Assembly: GCF_024707485.1 (NCBI RefSeq)
Contig: NZ_CP102602.1
Span: forward strand, 310,001-374,000
DNA from: Thermococcus thermotolerans
Lineage (GTDB): Archaea; Methanobacteriota_B; Thermococci; Thermococcales; Thermococcaceae
Direction of reading: 5' to 3'
Length of the DNA: 64,000 nt
The notes under the pieces are model-generated. The model was not told the origin of the DNA, ran no database searches, and saw only the letters and a list, made by a program, of their open reading frames with translations. Position numbers and translations under genes: made by a program. Each line of letters starts with the position of its first letter. Position 1 is the stretch's first letter. Positions 16,331 through 23,738 of the stretch are shown here, piece after piece.

Positions 16331-18343
16331 ATGAAAGGAAAAACGATAGCGGGCCTTGCCCTGCTTTTGGGAATTGTAATGGTCGGGGCCTTTATTTCAG
16401 GCTGTATCGGCCAGGGAAACGCCACCGAGACCGGAACCAAAACCGGAGGGACTACGTCCCAGCCCACCACAACTTCACCGGGCATCTCGGAGGAAGAGAA
16501 ATACCAGGATAACCTTTTGAAAGCGATCGCCGCATACGATGCGGAGATTGTGGATATTGAAAGCAGACTTAAGCCTTCTACGCTGAGCGGTCTGGTTGAC
16601 GAGACCAAGGCCCTTGAGCGCGACGCGACGCACTCGACCGGAAGGGAAAAGACCCTTCTCCTCGAAAGGCTGGCATATTCAAAGTACCTCCAGCTGAGCG
16701 AGCTCAGGAACCTGGTGGTCATAAAGGCCGTCGAGACGGCGTACTGGGAAAACGCCACGACGGGCGAACCGATAGAGTCCTTCTACCGTGCGGATGGAAA
16801 GCTGTTCATGGTGGAGAACGGGAAACTGTCTCCCCTGAGCAGGGACGAAATGGTGGCCAGGATGATGGAGCTCACGAAGGGCTACGAGACGGAGAGCATT
16901 GAGATATACCACTTTGGCAGTGGTTCGCTCATCAGAATCCGCGAGGGCGGAAGAACAGTTGGAGCAGGCCAGCTGACGGCCGTCAGGATAGGTGTTCCAA
17001 AGAATGGCTTCATGATCCAGGCAATGGGAGACTCCCCCAGTGTTATGCGCCTAATTGACCCCAACACCGGAGAGACCGTCCTGCGGGTAAAACCCGACGG
17101 GAACGGAGTCTACTACATTCCACCCGTTAACACAACCCTCATAGGAAAGGCCGACGATGAGGGCTTCTGCTACAGGCCCCTCCCCCTCGACACCAACACC
17201 ATGAACACGATTCCCGAGGAGCCAGAAGACCCCCTGATATGCCCCTCGCAGGGGATAGCGCCCTTCATCTTCGAGCCCTCAGGGAACGGCACCTATGAGC
17301 CAATCTCATTCGGGGACGCTTACCTCACCGACCGTCCGGAGAGCTATGGCGGAATGAGCCTTACTCTCATGGTGAGCCCAGTCGGGATGTCCGGAAAGGA
17401 AGCCGCCGCGATTAAGGTTGGCGTTCCTGAGAACGGAACCGGGATAAGGGTCCTCAGCAACTCATCAAAGCCCGGGGTTATGGTGCTCATTGATCCCGAG
17501 ACTGGAAAAGAGATAGACAGAATAACCCCTGACAAGAGGGGAGTCTACAGGATACCGGGAATAGATGGGGAGGTCATAGGCTTTGTGGCGAAGGCAGACC
17601 CTCCGAACGGAGGCTTCTGCTACAGACCGCTTGAACTCAACATCAACACAACGCTGGAGCCCATGGAAGTCTGTGAGCAGGAGTTCACGATGATGACCAT
17701 AATCTTTGAACCCTCAACCGAGAACACATTCGAGCAGGTTGCGAGGGCAGACCTCAAGCAGCTCGCGGAGCAGCTCGTGAACTTCAATATTGTAACTGCC
17801 AAGATCTCTGGCGGGAACGCCGCGGATGGAACAATGGAAGATGTGAAAATTAGCGAAGTCAGAGGAATTGCGCCGATGGAAGCCAGAGGATACACCGCCT
17901 TTCACATGGAAGGGCAAAACATCAGTCCATTCCTCCAAGGTATTCTCGACGACTTTGGTCCTGGCCCCTTTGATCCCTCACCGCTCCCCGAGTTTAGGTA
18001 CATCAACATCACAGATTTCGGAACTGGACCTTTCATCCCCCCAGTGGAAATTAGGGCGATGGATTTTGGGGAGGAAATACTCGTGGCTGTGAGTGGTTAC
18101 AGGGCGGTAGGAGGATCAATACCCCACTATGGAGTGGCTTCAAAAATAACCCGAGATTACATTGGCAGGGCACTTATTGAAGTGTGGACGGGCAGGAATC
18201 CCCAAAGCGGCAAAGAAATATCCATAATAGCCCTCAAGGTTCTTGATGAGGAGGGAAAGGTCTCAATTAGGGCAATGACGGTAGTCAGGGACAAACCAGT
18301 CAGAATCGGCGTCTTCGCCCCGGGTAACGGGGGGAGCAGCTGA
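16331..18343 (+). CDS. Large lipoprotein with an internal duplication, function unknown
   Basis: A 670-residue secreted protein. A signal sequence with lipobox ISGCIGQGN near residue 24 predicts a lipid-anchored cell-surface protein, followed by a Thr/Gly-rich linker. Residues about 65-215 are charged and helical. After that two copies of a roughly 105-residue beta-rich unit are visible (near residues 218-325 and 360-465). Both contain IGVP/VGVP, LIDP-x-TG, a GVYYIP/GVYRIP strand, GFCYRPL and IFEPS. A third, degenerate region ends the protein. It lies alone, with its own upstream AT-rich region. I recognise no family; a surface substrate-binding or structural role is possible. Confidence 0.75.
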   Translation: MKGKTIAGLALLLGIVMVGAFISGCIGQGNATETGTKTGGTTSQPTTTSPGISEEEKYQDNLLKAIAAYDAEIVDIESRLKPSTLSGLVDETKALERDATHSTGREKTLLLERLAYSKYLQLSELRNLVVIKAVETAYWENATTGEPIESFYRADGKLFMVENGKLSPLSRDEMVARMMELTKGYETESIEIYHFGSGSLIRIREGGRTVGAGQLTAVRIGVPKNGFMIQAMGDSPSVMRLIDPNTGETVLRVKPDGNGVYYIPPVNTTLIGKADDEGFCYRPLPLDTNTMNTIPEEPEDPLICPSQGIAPFIFEPSGNGTYEPISFGDAYLTDRPESYGGMSLTLMVSPVGMSGKEAAAIKVGVPENGTGIRVLSNSSKPGVMVLIDPETGKEIDRITPDKRGVYRIPGIDGEVIGFVAKADPPNGGFCYRPLELNINTTLEPMEVCEQEFTMMTIIFEPSTENTFEQVARADLKQLAEQLVNFNIVTAKISGGNAADGTMEDVKISEVRGIAPMEARGYTAFHMEGQNISPFLQGILDDFGPGPFDPSPLPEFRYINITDFGTGPFIPPVEIRAMDFGEEILVAVSGYRAVGGSIPHYGVASKITRDYIGRALIEVWTGRNPQSGKEISIIALKVLDEEGKVSIRAMTVVRDKPVRIGVFAPGNGGSS

Positions 18344-18376
18344 TAAAACCTTAAAAGGGGACGTCAGCCGTCCCCA

Positions 18377-19000
18377 TCAGCTTTTTTCTGTGCTGTTTCC
18401 TTGATTAACAATCGGCCCGTTGATTGTGCCGATGTAGTACGCCTGGAGTGCTTCGTAGTCGTTCTGATTGTGTTCGAGGAAAAATACCTCGGTCGCATTC
18501 GTGCCGCAGTATTTCAGTATTGCGTCCCTACCGCTGGGGTGGGTGTCTATCAGGGAGGTGACGTTGTAGACCCCCTCCTCGACGATGACCCAGCAGTCGT
18601 TTTCGGTGTTGTGCTTTGCGACCTCTTCGAGGGTCAGCACCGTTGTGGCCTGGACGCTTCCTAACGCCAACCGCCCCGTGCCGAAGGCGGTAAATCCTGC
18701 CATCACGAGGAGCACCGTGAGGACTGTCCAGGCCCCGACAAGTGTCCTCCTGGCCTTTTCTGTTTTCAGCCTCTCTGTTCTGTTCGCAATAGCGAGAAGG
18801 CCCGCCGCCGTGTGGACGTAAAAGAGGGGGATGAAGAGGTACGACGCGATGGTGTGGACTCTCCTGGCCGTTTCATAGCTCATCAGCGACCCAAGGGTTG
18901 ATGTCGGGTCGTTCATTGCCAGGCCGGTTACCATCAGTGCCAGACTGGCCGCTATGAGCAGCTCACCTGATGCTATGAGCACCTTGGTTACGCGCTTCAC
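18377..19000 (-). CDS. Membrane protein with C-terminal cytochrome b5-like domain
   Basis: A 207-residue protein with about four hydrophobic helices in the first 120 residues and a C-terminal soluble domain. The helices hold histidines in RVHTIASYLF and PLFYVHTAAG, reminiscent of b-type heme-binding membrane domains. The tail contains TLEEVAKHNTENDCWVIVEE, YNVTSLIDTHPSGRDAILKY and VFFLEHNQNDY: the cytochrome b5 pattern with the heme-ligand His in HPSG (HPGG in classic members) and a second His. Thermococcales are generally poor in cytochromes, so this is notable. It is followed upstream on the same strand by a small DUF2892 protein gene; both may share a transcript. Redox partner unknown. Confidence 0.78.
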   Translation of the reverse strand: MKRVTKVLIASGELLIAASLALMVTGLAMNDPTSTLGSLMSYETARRVHTIASYLFIPLFYVHTAAGLLAIANRTERLKTEKARRTLVGAWTVLTVLLVMAGFTAFGTGRLALGSVQATTVLTLEEVAKHNTENDCWVIVEEGVYNVTSLIDTHPSGRDAILKYCGTNATEVFFLEHNQNDYEALQAYYIGTINGPIVNQGNSTEKS

Positions 19001-19009
19001 CCTTTCACC

Positions 19010-19207
19010 TCAGCATTCTTTGCATGTGCTTATGCCTAGGAGTTTATAAATTGCACAGAAGCCGGTAAGTCCGGTCACCAGTGCAATCAGTCCGACTATC
19101 AAAAGCACGGTCTCGTAGGGCACGTTCATGCCCGCCCATATGCTGAGCAGTACTATTCCTATAACTATTCTCAAAAGCCTGTCGAGGGTTCCCTCGTTTC
19201 TCTCCAT
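19010..19207 (-). CDS. DUF2892 small membrane protein
   Basis: A 65-residue protein with two membrane helices and the DUF2892/YgaP-tail pattern (NEGTLDRLLRIVIGIVLL at the start, GLTGFCAIYKLLGISTC near the end). In YgaP-like proteins this domain anchors rhodanese domains; here it is stand-alone and carries three cysteines at its end (GFC, STCKEC). ATG 19207 follows GAGGTGAT at 5 bases. It starts 92 bases from, and divergent to, the Lrp-type regulator, which may control it. Confidence 0.78.
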   Translation of the reverse strand: MERNEGTLDRLLRIVIGIVLLSIWAGMNVPYETVLLIVGLIALVTGLTGFCAIYKLLGISTCKEC

Positions 19208-19232
19208 CGAAATCACCTCAATTTTTAGAAAA

Positions 19233-19243
19233 TTTCGAAATGG
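19233..19243. promoter_or_regulatory. Palindromic element shared with the ArsR promoter region
   Basis: TTTCGAAATGG, containing the palindrome ATTTCGAAAT at 19232-19241, directly before a TATA-like GGTTATATTTAT at 19242-19253. The same 11 bases occur at 27307-27317 before the TATA box of the CadC-like regulator. It lies between the divergent DUF2892 and Lrp-type genes, so it could act on both. Two occurrences are suggestive, not proof. Confidence 0.35.
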
Positions 19244-19299
19244 TTATATTTATTTCCCAGGAAATTGAAGGCAAAAACCTTCAAAATGAAGGTGGTTTT

Positions 19300-19866
19300 A
19301 TGGACGAACGCGACCTGCTGATATACCGCTTGCTGAGGAAGAACGGCAGGATGAAGGTGTCCGAAATAGCGAGGGAACTTGGGATAAGCCACCCCTCCGC
19401 CAGGGAGAGGCTTGAAAAGCTGGAGAGGCGGGGGGACTTAAGGGTTCAGGCACTGCTGAACATCAGGAAGAGGGCCTTTGTCTCCGCGGTGGTGAACCTC
19501 AAGGTTCGGAGCATGGACGAGGCTGAGAAGCTGGCGGACGTTTTTGCAAAGTGCCCGAGGACGATCTTCGTCGCCACGACAACCGGCAAGTACAACCTAA
19601 ACCTGGCGCTCATAGCGGAGAGCTACTCCGCCCTTGAGGCTACCATAGAGAACACTATACGGCCTATGGAGTCCGTCAAGGAAATGGACGTTTCTCTCGG
19701 TTCGTCTCCAGCCTATCCAGAGTTCGTTGACTTCAAGCTGGAGCCGACGAGGAAAGTTGCCCCCTGCGGGAAGGTCTGCACGGAGTGCTACATCTACGGC
19801 AAGAAGTGCTCGGGCTGTCCCGCGACGGTTTACTTCATGGGGCTGGGGGGAGGGGATAGGGATTAG
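19300..19866 (+). CDS. Lrp/AsnC-type transcription regulator with cysteine-rich tail
   Basis: A 188-residue DNA-binding protein. The N-terminal helix-turn-helix is clear (LLIYRLLRKNGRMKVSEIAR, LGISHPSARERLEKLERRGD), followed by an AsnC/RAM-like domain (VSAVVNLKVRSMDEAEKLAD, GKYNLNLALIAESYSAL). The last 30 residues add CGKVCTECYIYGKKCSGCPA, five cysteines that could bind a metal or Fe-S cluster or sense redox state; ordinary Lrp proteins lack this. ATG 19300 follows GGTGG at 4 bases. The divergent DUF2892 and cytochrome b5-like genes are the obvious candidate targets. Confidence 0.85.
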   Translation: MDERDLLIYRLLRKNGRMKVSEIARELGISHPSARERLEKLERRGDLRVQALLNIRKRAFVSAVVNLKVRSMDEAEKLADVFAKCPRTIFVATTTGKYNLNLALIAESYSALEATIENTIRPMESVKEMDVSLGSSPAYPEFVDFKLEPTRKVAPCGKVCTECYIYGKKCSGCPATVYFMGLGGGDRD

Positions 19867-20429
19867 ACTCCCTCCGTCTTCTCCCTCAGCTTCTCCCTTA
19901 CCTCCTCCCTTATTGGCCTAAGAGCTTTAGCGTACTTCTCAAGGGTTCTGAAAAGCCGTTCAACCCGCTCTTCATACTTCTCGTCCTTCAGTTCCTCACC
20001 CTTGAACAGGTCGTCGACGTTGTAGAAGAGAACCTGCCCGACCGGTAGCATGCGGTAGTTCACCGCGGCCGTTCTGAGCTCCATAAGGAGCCTTACTCCC
20101 CCGGTAACGCTGGAGACTGTGGCGATGCCGAGGGGCAGTCCCTCGTACTCGTCGTAGATGGTATCGAGGAGGATCTTCAGCTCCCCCGGATAGCTCCCGT
20201 TGTACTCGGGGGCCACTATGACGAGGGCATCGGCCTCAAGGATTTTGTTCCTGTATGCATCTATCTCAGGCGTCACCTTCCAGCGGTGGGTGTAGGCTAA
20301 GAGGTAGTCCCTCACGTCTATAAGCTCTGCCTGCCAGCCGAGTTCCCCGGCCTTCTTCACGAGGTATCTCGCAGCTCTCTCGCTCCTTCTACCTTCCCTT
20401 GCCGTTCCGAGAATTATCTTGACCTTCAT
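19863..20429 (-). CDS. NAD(P)H-dependent FMN reductase (flavodoxin-like)
   Basis: A 188-residue flavoprotein of the NADPH-dependent FMN reductase family: KIILGTAREGRRSERAARYL at the N-terminus (phosphate loop), ADALVIVAPEYNGSYPGELK (conserved P-E-Y-N-G-S-x-P-x-x-L-K) and SSVTGGVRLLMELR. It supplies reduced flavin or reduces quinones/metals in the cytoplasm. It converges on the Lrp-type gene, overlapping by four bases, and is divergent from the peroxiredoxin gene, which fits an oxidative-stress pairing. Confidence 0.88.
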   Translation of the reverse strand: MKVKIILGTAREGRRSERAARYLVKKAGELGWQAELIDVRDYLLAYTHRWKVTPEIDAYRNKILEADALVIVAPEYNGSYPGELKILLDTIYDEYEGLPLGIATVSSVTGGVRLLMELRTAAVNYRMLPVGQVLFYNVDDLFKGEELKDEKYEERVERLFRTLEKYAKALRPIREEVREKLREKTEGV

Positions 20430-20516
20430 CCTATCACCTGAATTGGTTCGCTTTTAAGATATTTAAATTTGTCCTTCAAAATGAGATGCTTCCGATTCTG
20501 AAACTTTTCACTTTGT

Positions 20517-20550
20517 TAGGCAAACCTATATAAGTTAGGCTCGCCAACAT
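20517..20550 (+). promoter_or_regulatory. Promoter and possible operator of the peroxiredoxin gene
   Basis: TATA box CTATATAAG at 20526-20534. It is flanked by TTAGGCAAACCTAT (20517-20530, arms TTAGG/CCTAT) and followed by GTTAGGCTCGCCAAC (20534-20548). The second shares TTAGGCTCG with the box before feoB (29865-29882). A repressor bound at either would block transcription. The match to the iron-gene boxes is partial, so this part is tentative. Confidence 0.45.
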
Positions 20551-20568
20551 AATGCCGAGGTGAATCCC

Positions 20569-21138
20569 ATGGTGAAGGTTGGAGAAATCGTTCCGGACTT
20601 CGAGGCCGATGCGTACCTCCCCGAGAAGGACGACATCGGAAAGGTCAAGCTTTCGGACTACAGGGGCAAGTGGGTTGTTATTGCCTTTTACCCGGCTGAC
20701 TTCACCTTCGTCTGCCCGACGGAGCTTGAGGAGCTGGCCGACTATTACGAGGAGTTCAAGAAGGAAGGGGCTGAAATCCTCAGCGTTTCGACCGATACCG
20801 CCTACGTCCACAAGGCCTGGCACGACACCTCCCCCGCGATAAAGAAGATAAGATACCCCATGCTCGCCGATCCGGCGGGGAAAATAAGCCGGCTCTTCGG
20901 AACCTACATCGAGGACGAGGGCGTTTCATGGAGGGCCACCTTCATAATAGACCCCGACGGAAAGGTCGTCCACATGGAGATGCACGACCTCAGCATAGGA
21001 AGGAGCGCGAAGGAGATTCTCAGAAGGCTCAGGGCTTCCAAGTATGTAAGAGAACACCCCGGTCAGGTTTGCCCGGCCAGCTGGGAGCCCGGCAAGGAGG
21101 CCCTTGAGGTCAGCCTCGACCTGGTAGGAAAGATATGA
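20569..21138 (+). CDS. 2-Cys peroxiredoxin (AhpC-type)
   Basis: A 189-residue peroxidase that reduces peroxides with thiol donors. The peroxidatic Cys is in YPADFTFVCPTELEE and the resolving Cys in HPGQVCPASWEPG, the typical 2-Cys AhpC arrangement. FGTYIEDEGVSWRATFIIDP is also characteristic. ATG 20569 is set by GAGGTGA 5 bases before it; the GTG at 20560 lies inside that site. Strong promoter architecture suggests a highly expressed gene. It is divergent from the flavin reductase. Confidence 0.94.
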   Translation: MVKVGEIVPDFEADAYLPEKDDIGKVKLSDYRGKWVVIAFYPADFTFVCPTELEELADYYEEFKKEGAEILSVSTDTAYVHKAWHDTSPAIKKIRYPMLADPAGKISRLFGTYIEDEGVSWRATFIIDPDGKVVHMEMHDLSIGRSAKEILRRLRASKYVREHPGQVCPASWEPGKEALEVSLDLVGKI

Positions 21139-21369
21139 TGGGTCTTTCCATTCTGTAAATTTTTCACCCTATTTTTATCAAGATGGAGTCAGGTTTTCCT
21201 TCCTTTTCACAGATTTGAGAAGTTCGGCAGGTTTTCATATCCCGGGATGCTTTCTTCGAACCCTTTTGGTTTGACACGTGGCATATTTCGTTGAGGATAT
21301 GGCATGTCTCCCATCCATTTTACGAAATTTCGATTTGGAAAAAATAAAACTCATAAGCTGTCCTAGGAA

Positions 21370-21387
21370 TTTTAGATTGGCCTAAAA
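21370..21387 (+). promoter_or_regulatory. Candidate iron-responsive operator (DtxR-like) before the FTR1 gene
   Basis: TTTTAGATTGGCCTAAAA, a 6-base inverted repeat (TTTTAG/CTAAAA) with a 6-base spacer. It lies 16 bases before the FTR1 start, downstream of an A/T-rich TATA-like AAAAATAAAAC, where a repressor would block initiation. The reverse complement of the box before feoB has the same TTTTAGA-n3-GCCTAA core. DtxR/IdeR family operators use TTAGG/CCTAA half-sites, so an iron-dependent DtxR homologue is the natural candidate. Confidence 0.6.
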
Positions 21388-21403
21388 AATTGGAGGTGAA
21401 CCC

Positions 21404-22261
21404 ATGAGCGTTGGCGCTTTCCTAATAACATTCAGGGAGGCCCTTGAGGCAGCCATAATAGTTGCGATAATAATCGCCTACCTGAGAAGAACCAACCGGG
21501 CGAACCAGATAAAGGACGTGTGGATAGGAACTGCCCTTTCAGTTGGCGTCAGCGTCCTCCTTGGAATCGGCATACTGAAGTTCTACGGGGGCCTGGCTGA
21601 GAAGGAGCTCTTCGAGGGAATAGCATCCTATCTGGCGGTGATAGTCCTCACCAGCATGATATACTGGATGGCCACCAAGGGAAGGAACATCAGGGCGGAG
21701 ATAGAGAGCAAGGTGAGCAAATCAATAGCCCCCCTGGCTCTAATAGGGTTCACGTTCATCGTGGTGTTCAGGGAGGGGCTTGAGACGGTTCTCTTCCTCA
21801 CGCCCTTCATGACCCAGAACCTAACCGGGACGCTCCTCGGTCTCGTGGCCGGGCTGGCCGGGGCGCTCGTGCTGGCGTACCTGATATACGGTGTGGGAAT
21901 GCGCATAGACCTGAGGAGGTTCTTTTACTACAGCTCAATCCTGCTGGTGTTTGTGGCGGCCGGCCTTGCGGGCTACGGCACGCACGAGCTTATCGAGTGG
22001 GCCGGAGAGGAGGGCTATTCCCTGGGCGTCTTTGCGAGCACCGCCTACGACCTCGGGATTCCGAGCGGGAGCATCTGGCACCACAACGGGACCGCAGGCT
22101 CGGTCTTTGCGGTGCTCTTCGGCTACTCCGTGAGCATGGAATGGGGCAGGGTGATAGTACAGTTTGGATACCTCATAACGGCCCTCTACCTCGTGCTCAG
22201 GGCCTACGGCAGGGAACCCACGCTGGGCAGGGAGAAAAAGGCCGCGGAGAGCGCGGCCTGA
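21404..22261 (+). CDS. FTR1-family high-affinity iron permease
   Basis: A 285-residue membrane protein with about seven helices. The two iron-permease motifs REALE (FLITFREALEAAIIVAI) and REGLE (IVVFREGLETVLFL) are visible. In yeast Ftr1 and bacterial EfeU these take up ferric iron from an oxidase partner; no such partner is nearby, so the archaeal form may work alone or with another protein. GGAGGTGA precedes ATG 21404 at 5 bases. The upstream inverted repeat suggests iron control. Confidence 0.92.
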   Translation: MSVGAFLITFREALEAAIIVAIIIAYLRRTNRANQIKDVWIGTALSVGVSVLLGIGILKFYGGLAEKELFEGIASYLAVIVLTSMIYWMATKGRNIRAEIESKVSKSIAPLALIGFTFIVVFREGLETVLFLTPFMTQNLTGTLLGLVAGLAGALVLAYLIYGVGMRIDLRRFFYYSSILLVFVAAGLAGYGTHELIEWAGEEGYSLGVFASTAYDLGIPSGSIWHHNGTAGSVFAVLFGYSVSMEWGRVIVQFGYLITALYLVLRAYGREPTLGREKKAAESAA

Positions 22262-22324
22262 TTTAACTATTTCGTCCAGCAACGCATAAAAAGCATGAAG
22301 CCTAGTTCACTAGTGGTGGAGAAA

Positions 22325-22696
22325 ATGAACGCGAACGAATTCAGGAGGATAGCTCTCGTTGGAGCAAGCCCTAACCCAGACAAATACGGCAACGTGATAC
22401 TCAGGGATCTGCTTGGAAAGGGCTTTGAAGTTCTTCCAGTTAACCCCAAGTATGACGAGATTGAGGGCCTCAGGTGCTACCGGAGCGTTCGAGAGCTTCC
22501 CGGAGACGTTGACGTGATAGTTTTTGTGGTTCCGCCTCACGTTGGACTTCAGGTCGCAAAGGAAGCCGTTGAAGCGGGTTTCAAAAGGCTCTGGTTCCAG
22601 CCAGGGGCGGAGAGCGATGAGATAGCCAGGTTTCTCGATGAGGAAGGCGTGGAGTACAGCTTTGGGAAGTGCATAATGGTAGAGACTTCGGGCTGA
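22325..22696 (+). CDS. CoA-binding domain protein
   Basis: A 123-residue single-domain Rossmann protein like the CoA-binding domain of succinyl-CoA synthetase: FRRIALVGASPNPDKYGNVI, LPVNPKYDEIEGLRCYRSVR, DVIVFVVPPHVGLQVAKEAV and LWFQPGAESDE. Short proteins of this kind (YccU/YneT type) bind CoA or nucleotides, with no assigned reaction. ATG 22325 follows GGTGGAG at 5 bases. The DUF302 gene follows 15 bases later. Confidence 0.88.
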   Translation: MNANEFRRIALVGASPNPDKYGNVILRDLLGKGFEVLPVNPKYDEIEGLRCYRSVRELPGDVDVIVFVVPPHVGLQVAKEAVEAGFKRLWFQPGAESDEIARFLDEEGVEYSFGKCIMVETSG

Positions 22697-22711
22697 AAGG
22701 AGGTGGCTGAC

Positions 22712-23089
22712 ATGGAGTTCTACTACGTCAGGCGTTTTGACGAGGATCTCGACTTCCTCTGGGAGCGCTTCAAGAAAAAGCTGGAGGAAGCGGGCTTTCT
22801 GCTCATCGGTGAGCGTATTCCGGTGGCTATAACCGAGACGGAAAACGGAATAATAGCCGACTACCACCTTCTCTTCATCTGCCACAGCGAGCTCGTTGAG
22901 GAGCTGGTAAAGATAGACCCCAACATAGGTGCCCTGCTCCCGTGCACCGGCTTCGGCTACAGGACTGAGGAGGGCAATTACCTCGGCGTTACCCTGCCGA
23001 GCGTCGCCTGGAAGATCGCAGGAGAGAAGGTTGTCGAGCTGATGAGGCCCATGGAGGAGCAGGTGAAGGCCATCATAGACTCCCTTTAA
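22712..23089 (+). CDS. DUF302 family protein
   Basis: A 125-residue DUF302 protein, sharing with the other two DUF302 genes of the window a helical N-terminus (FLWERFKKKLEEAGFLLIGE), a central LLFICHSELVEELVKIDP and the GALLPCTGFGYRTEEGNYLG segment with a conserved P-C. Function unknown. It is linked to the CoA-binding gene and precedes the HMA and YHS metal proteins on the same strand. ATG 22712 is chosen because GGAGGTGG sits 6 bases upstream. Confidence 0.8.
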   Translation: MEFYYVRRFDEDLDFLWERFKKKLEEAGFLLIGERIPVAITETENGIIADYHLLFICHSELVEELVKIDPNIGALLPCTGFGYRTEEGNYLGVTLPSVAWKIAGEKVVELMRPMEEQVKAIIDSL

Positions 23090-23183
23090 TTTTCACTTTT
23101 GTTTATACGTTCGGTTTCCGGTTTCCATTCTGGCAACGATAAGCCCCATAAGCTTTCCCCCTTAGCTTCTATCGGTGATGCAA

Positions 23184-23390
23184 ATGACCGAAGTCGTGTT
23201 AAAGATACCGAACATGAGCTGCAAGCACTGTGTTATGAGAATAACCAAGGCGATAGAGAGCGTTGGAGCAAAGGGCGAAGTCAGCCTTGAGGAAAAGAAG
23301 GCCGTTGTCCAGTTCGACCCCGGAAAGGTCCGCCTGGAGGAGATAATCAAGGCCATAGAAAGGTACGGCTACGAAGTGGAGGTGGCCTGA
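23184..23390 (+). CDS. Heavy-metal-associated (HMA) domain protein, copper chaperone-like
   Basis: A 68-residue stand-alone HMA domain with the metal-binding PNMSCKHCVMRITKAI (C-x-x-C) and the ferredoxin-like pattern ending in YGYEVEVA. Such proteins (CopZ-like) carry Cu(I) or other soft metals to ATPases. The gene starts after GGTGAT (4 bases) and its stop abuts the YHS gene. The matching export ATPase may be CopB at 48380 or the Cd/Zn ATPase at 27725; neither is adjacent. Confidence 0.9.
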   Translation: MTEVVLKIPNMSCKHCVMRITKAIESVGAKGEVSLEEKKAVVQFDPGKVRLEEIIKAIERYGYEVEVA

Positions 23391-23627
23391 ATGCCGATTG
23401 ACCCGGTCTGCGGAATGGAGGTAAGTGAGGACACCGGACTTAAAGTCGAGTACGGCGGGAAGGTCTACTACTTCTGCTCCCCTGGATGCAAGGCGGAGTT
23501 CGAGGCAAACCCGGAGAAATACATCGGAATGGGGGGTATGAAAGACCATCACCACTCCCACGGGGGCCACGGCCACTCACATCACGGGCACCACATGGGG
23601 CACCGTAGAGGCGGCTGCCACCACTGA
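23391..23627 (+). CDS. YHS-domain metal-binding protein with His-rich tail
   Basis: A 78-residue protein. Residues 1-45 are a YHS/TRASH-like domain ([40 protein letters not shown]) with three cysteines placed to bind a metal. Residues 50-78 hold more than a dozen histidines (KDHHHSHGG onwards) and a final cysteine. The start abuts the HMA stop. It is a likely metal scavenger or sensor accessory, perhaps for copper, nickel or zinc. Confidence 0.87.
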   Translation: MPIDPVCGMEVSEDTGLKVEYGGKVYYFCSPGCKAEFEANPEKYIGMGGMKDHHHSHGGHGHSHHGHHMGHRRGGCHH

Positions 23628-23706
23628 CGTCTTTCATTTTGACTCCGTGTGAATGACTGGCTTTTTGTGTGATTCGGTGTTACCCCCTTTCTTTTCGTGC
23701 GAACAA

Positions 23707-23717
23707 CCTTTATAAGG
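23707..23717 (+). promoter_or_regulatory. TATA box for the EamA transporter
   Basis: CCTTTATAAGG, 22 bases before the ATG at 23739. With a transcript start about 25 bases after the box centre, the message would begin almost at the start codon (leaderless). Confidence 0.55.
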
Positions 23718-23738
23718 CATACTTTTGGAGTATCCGAC

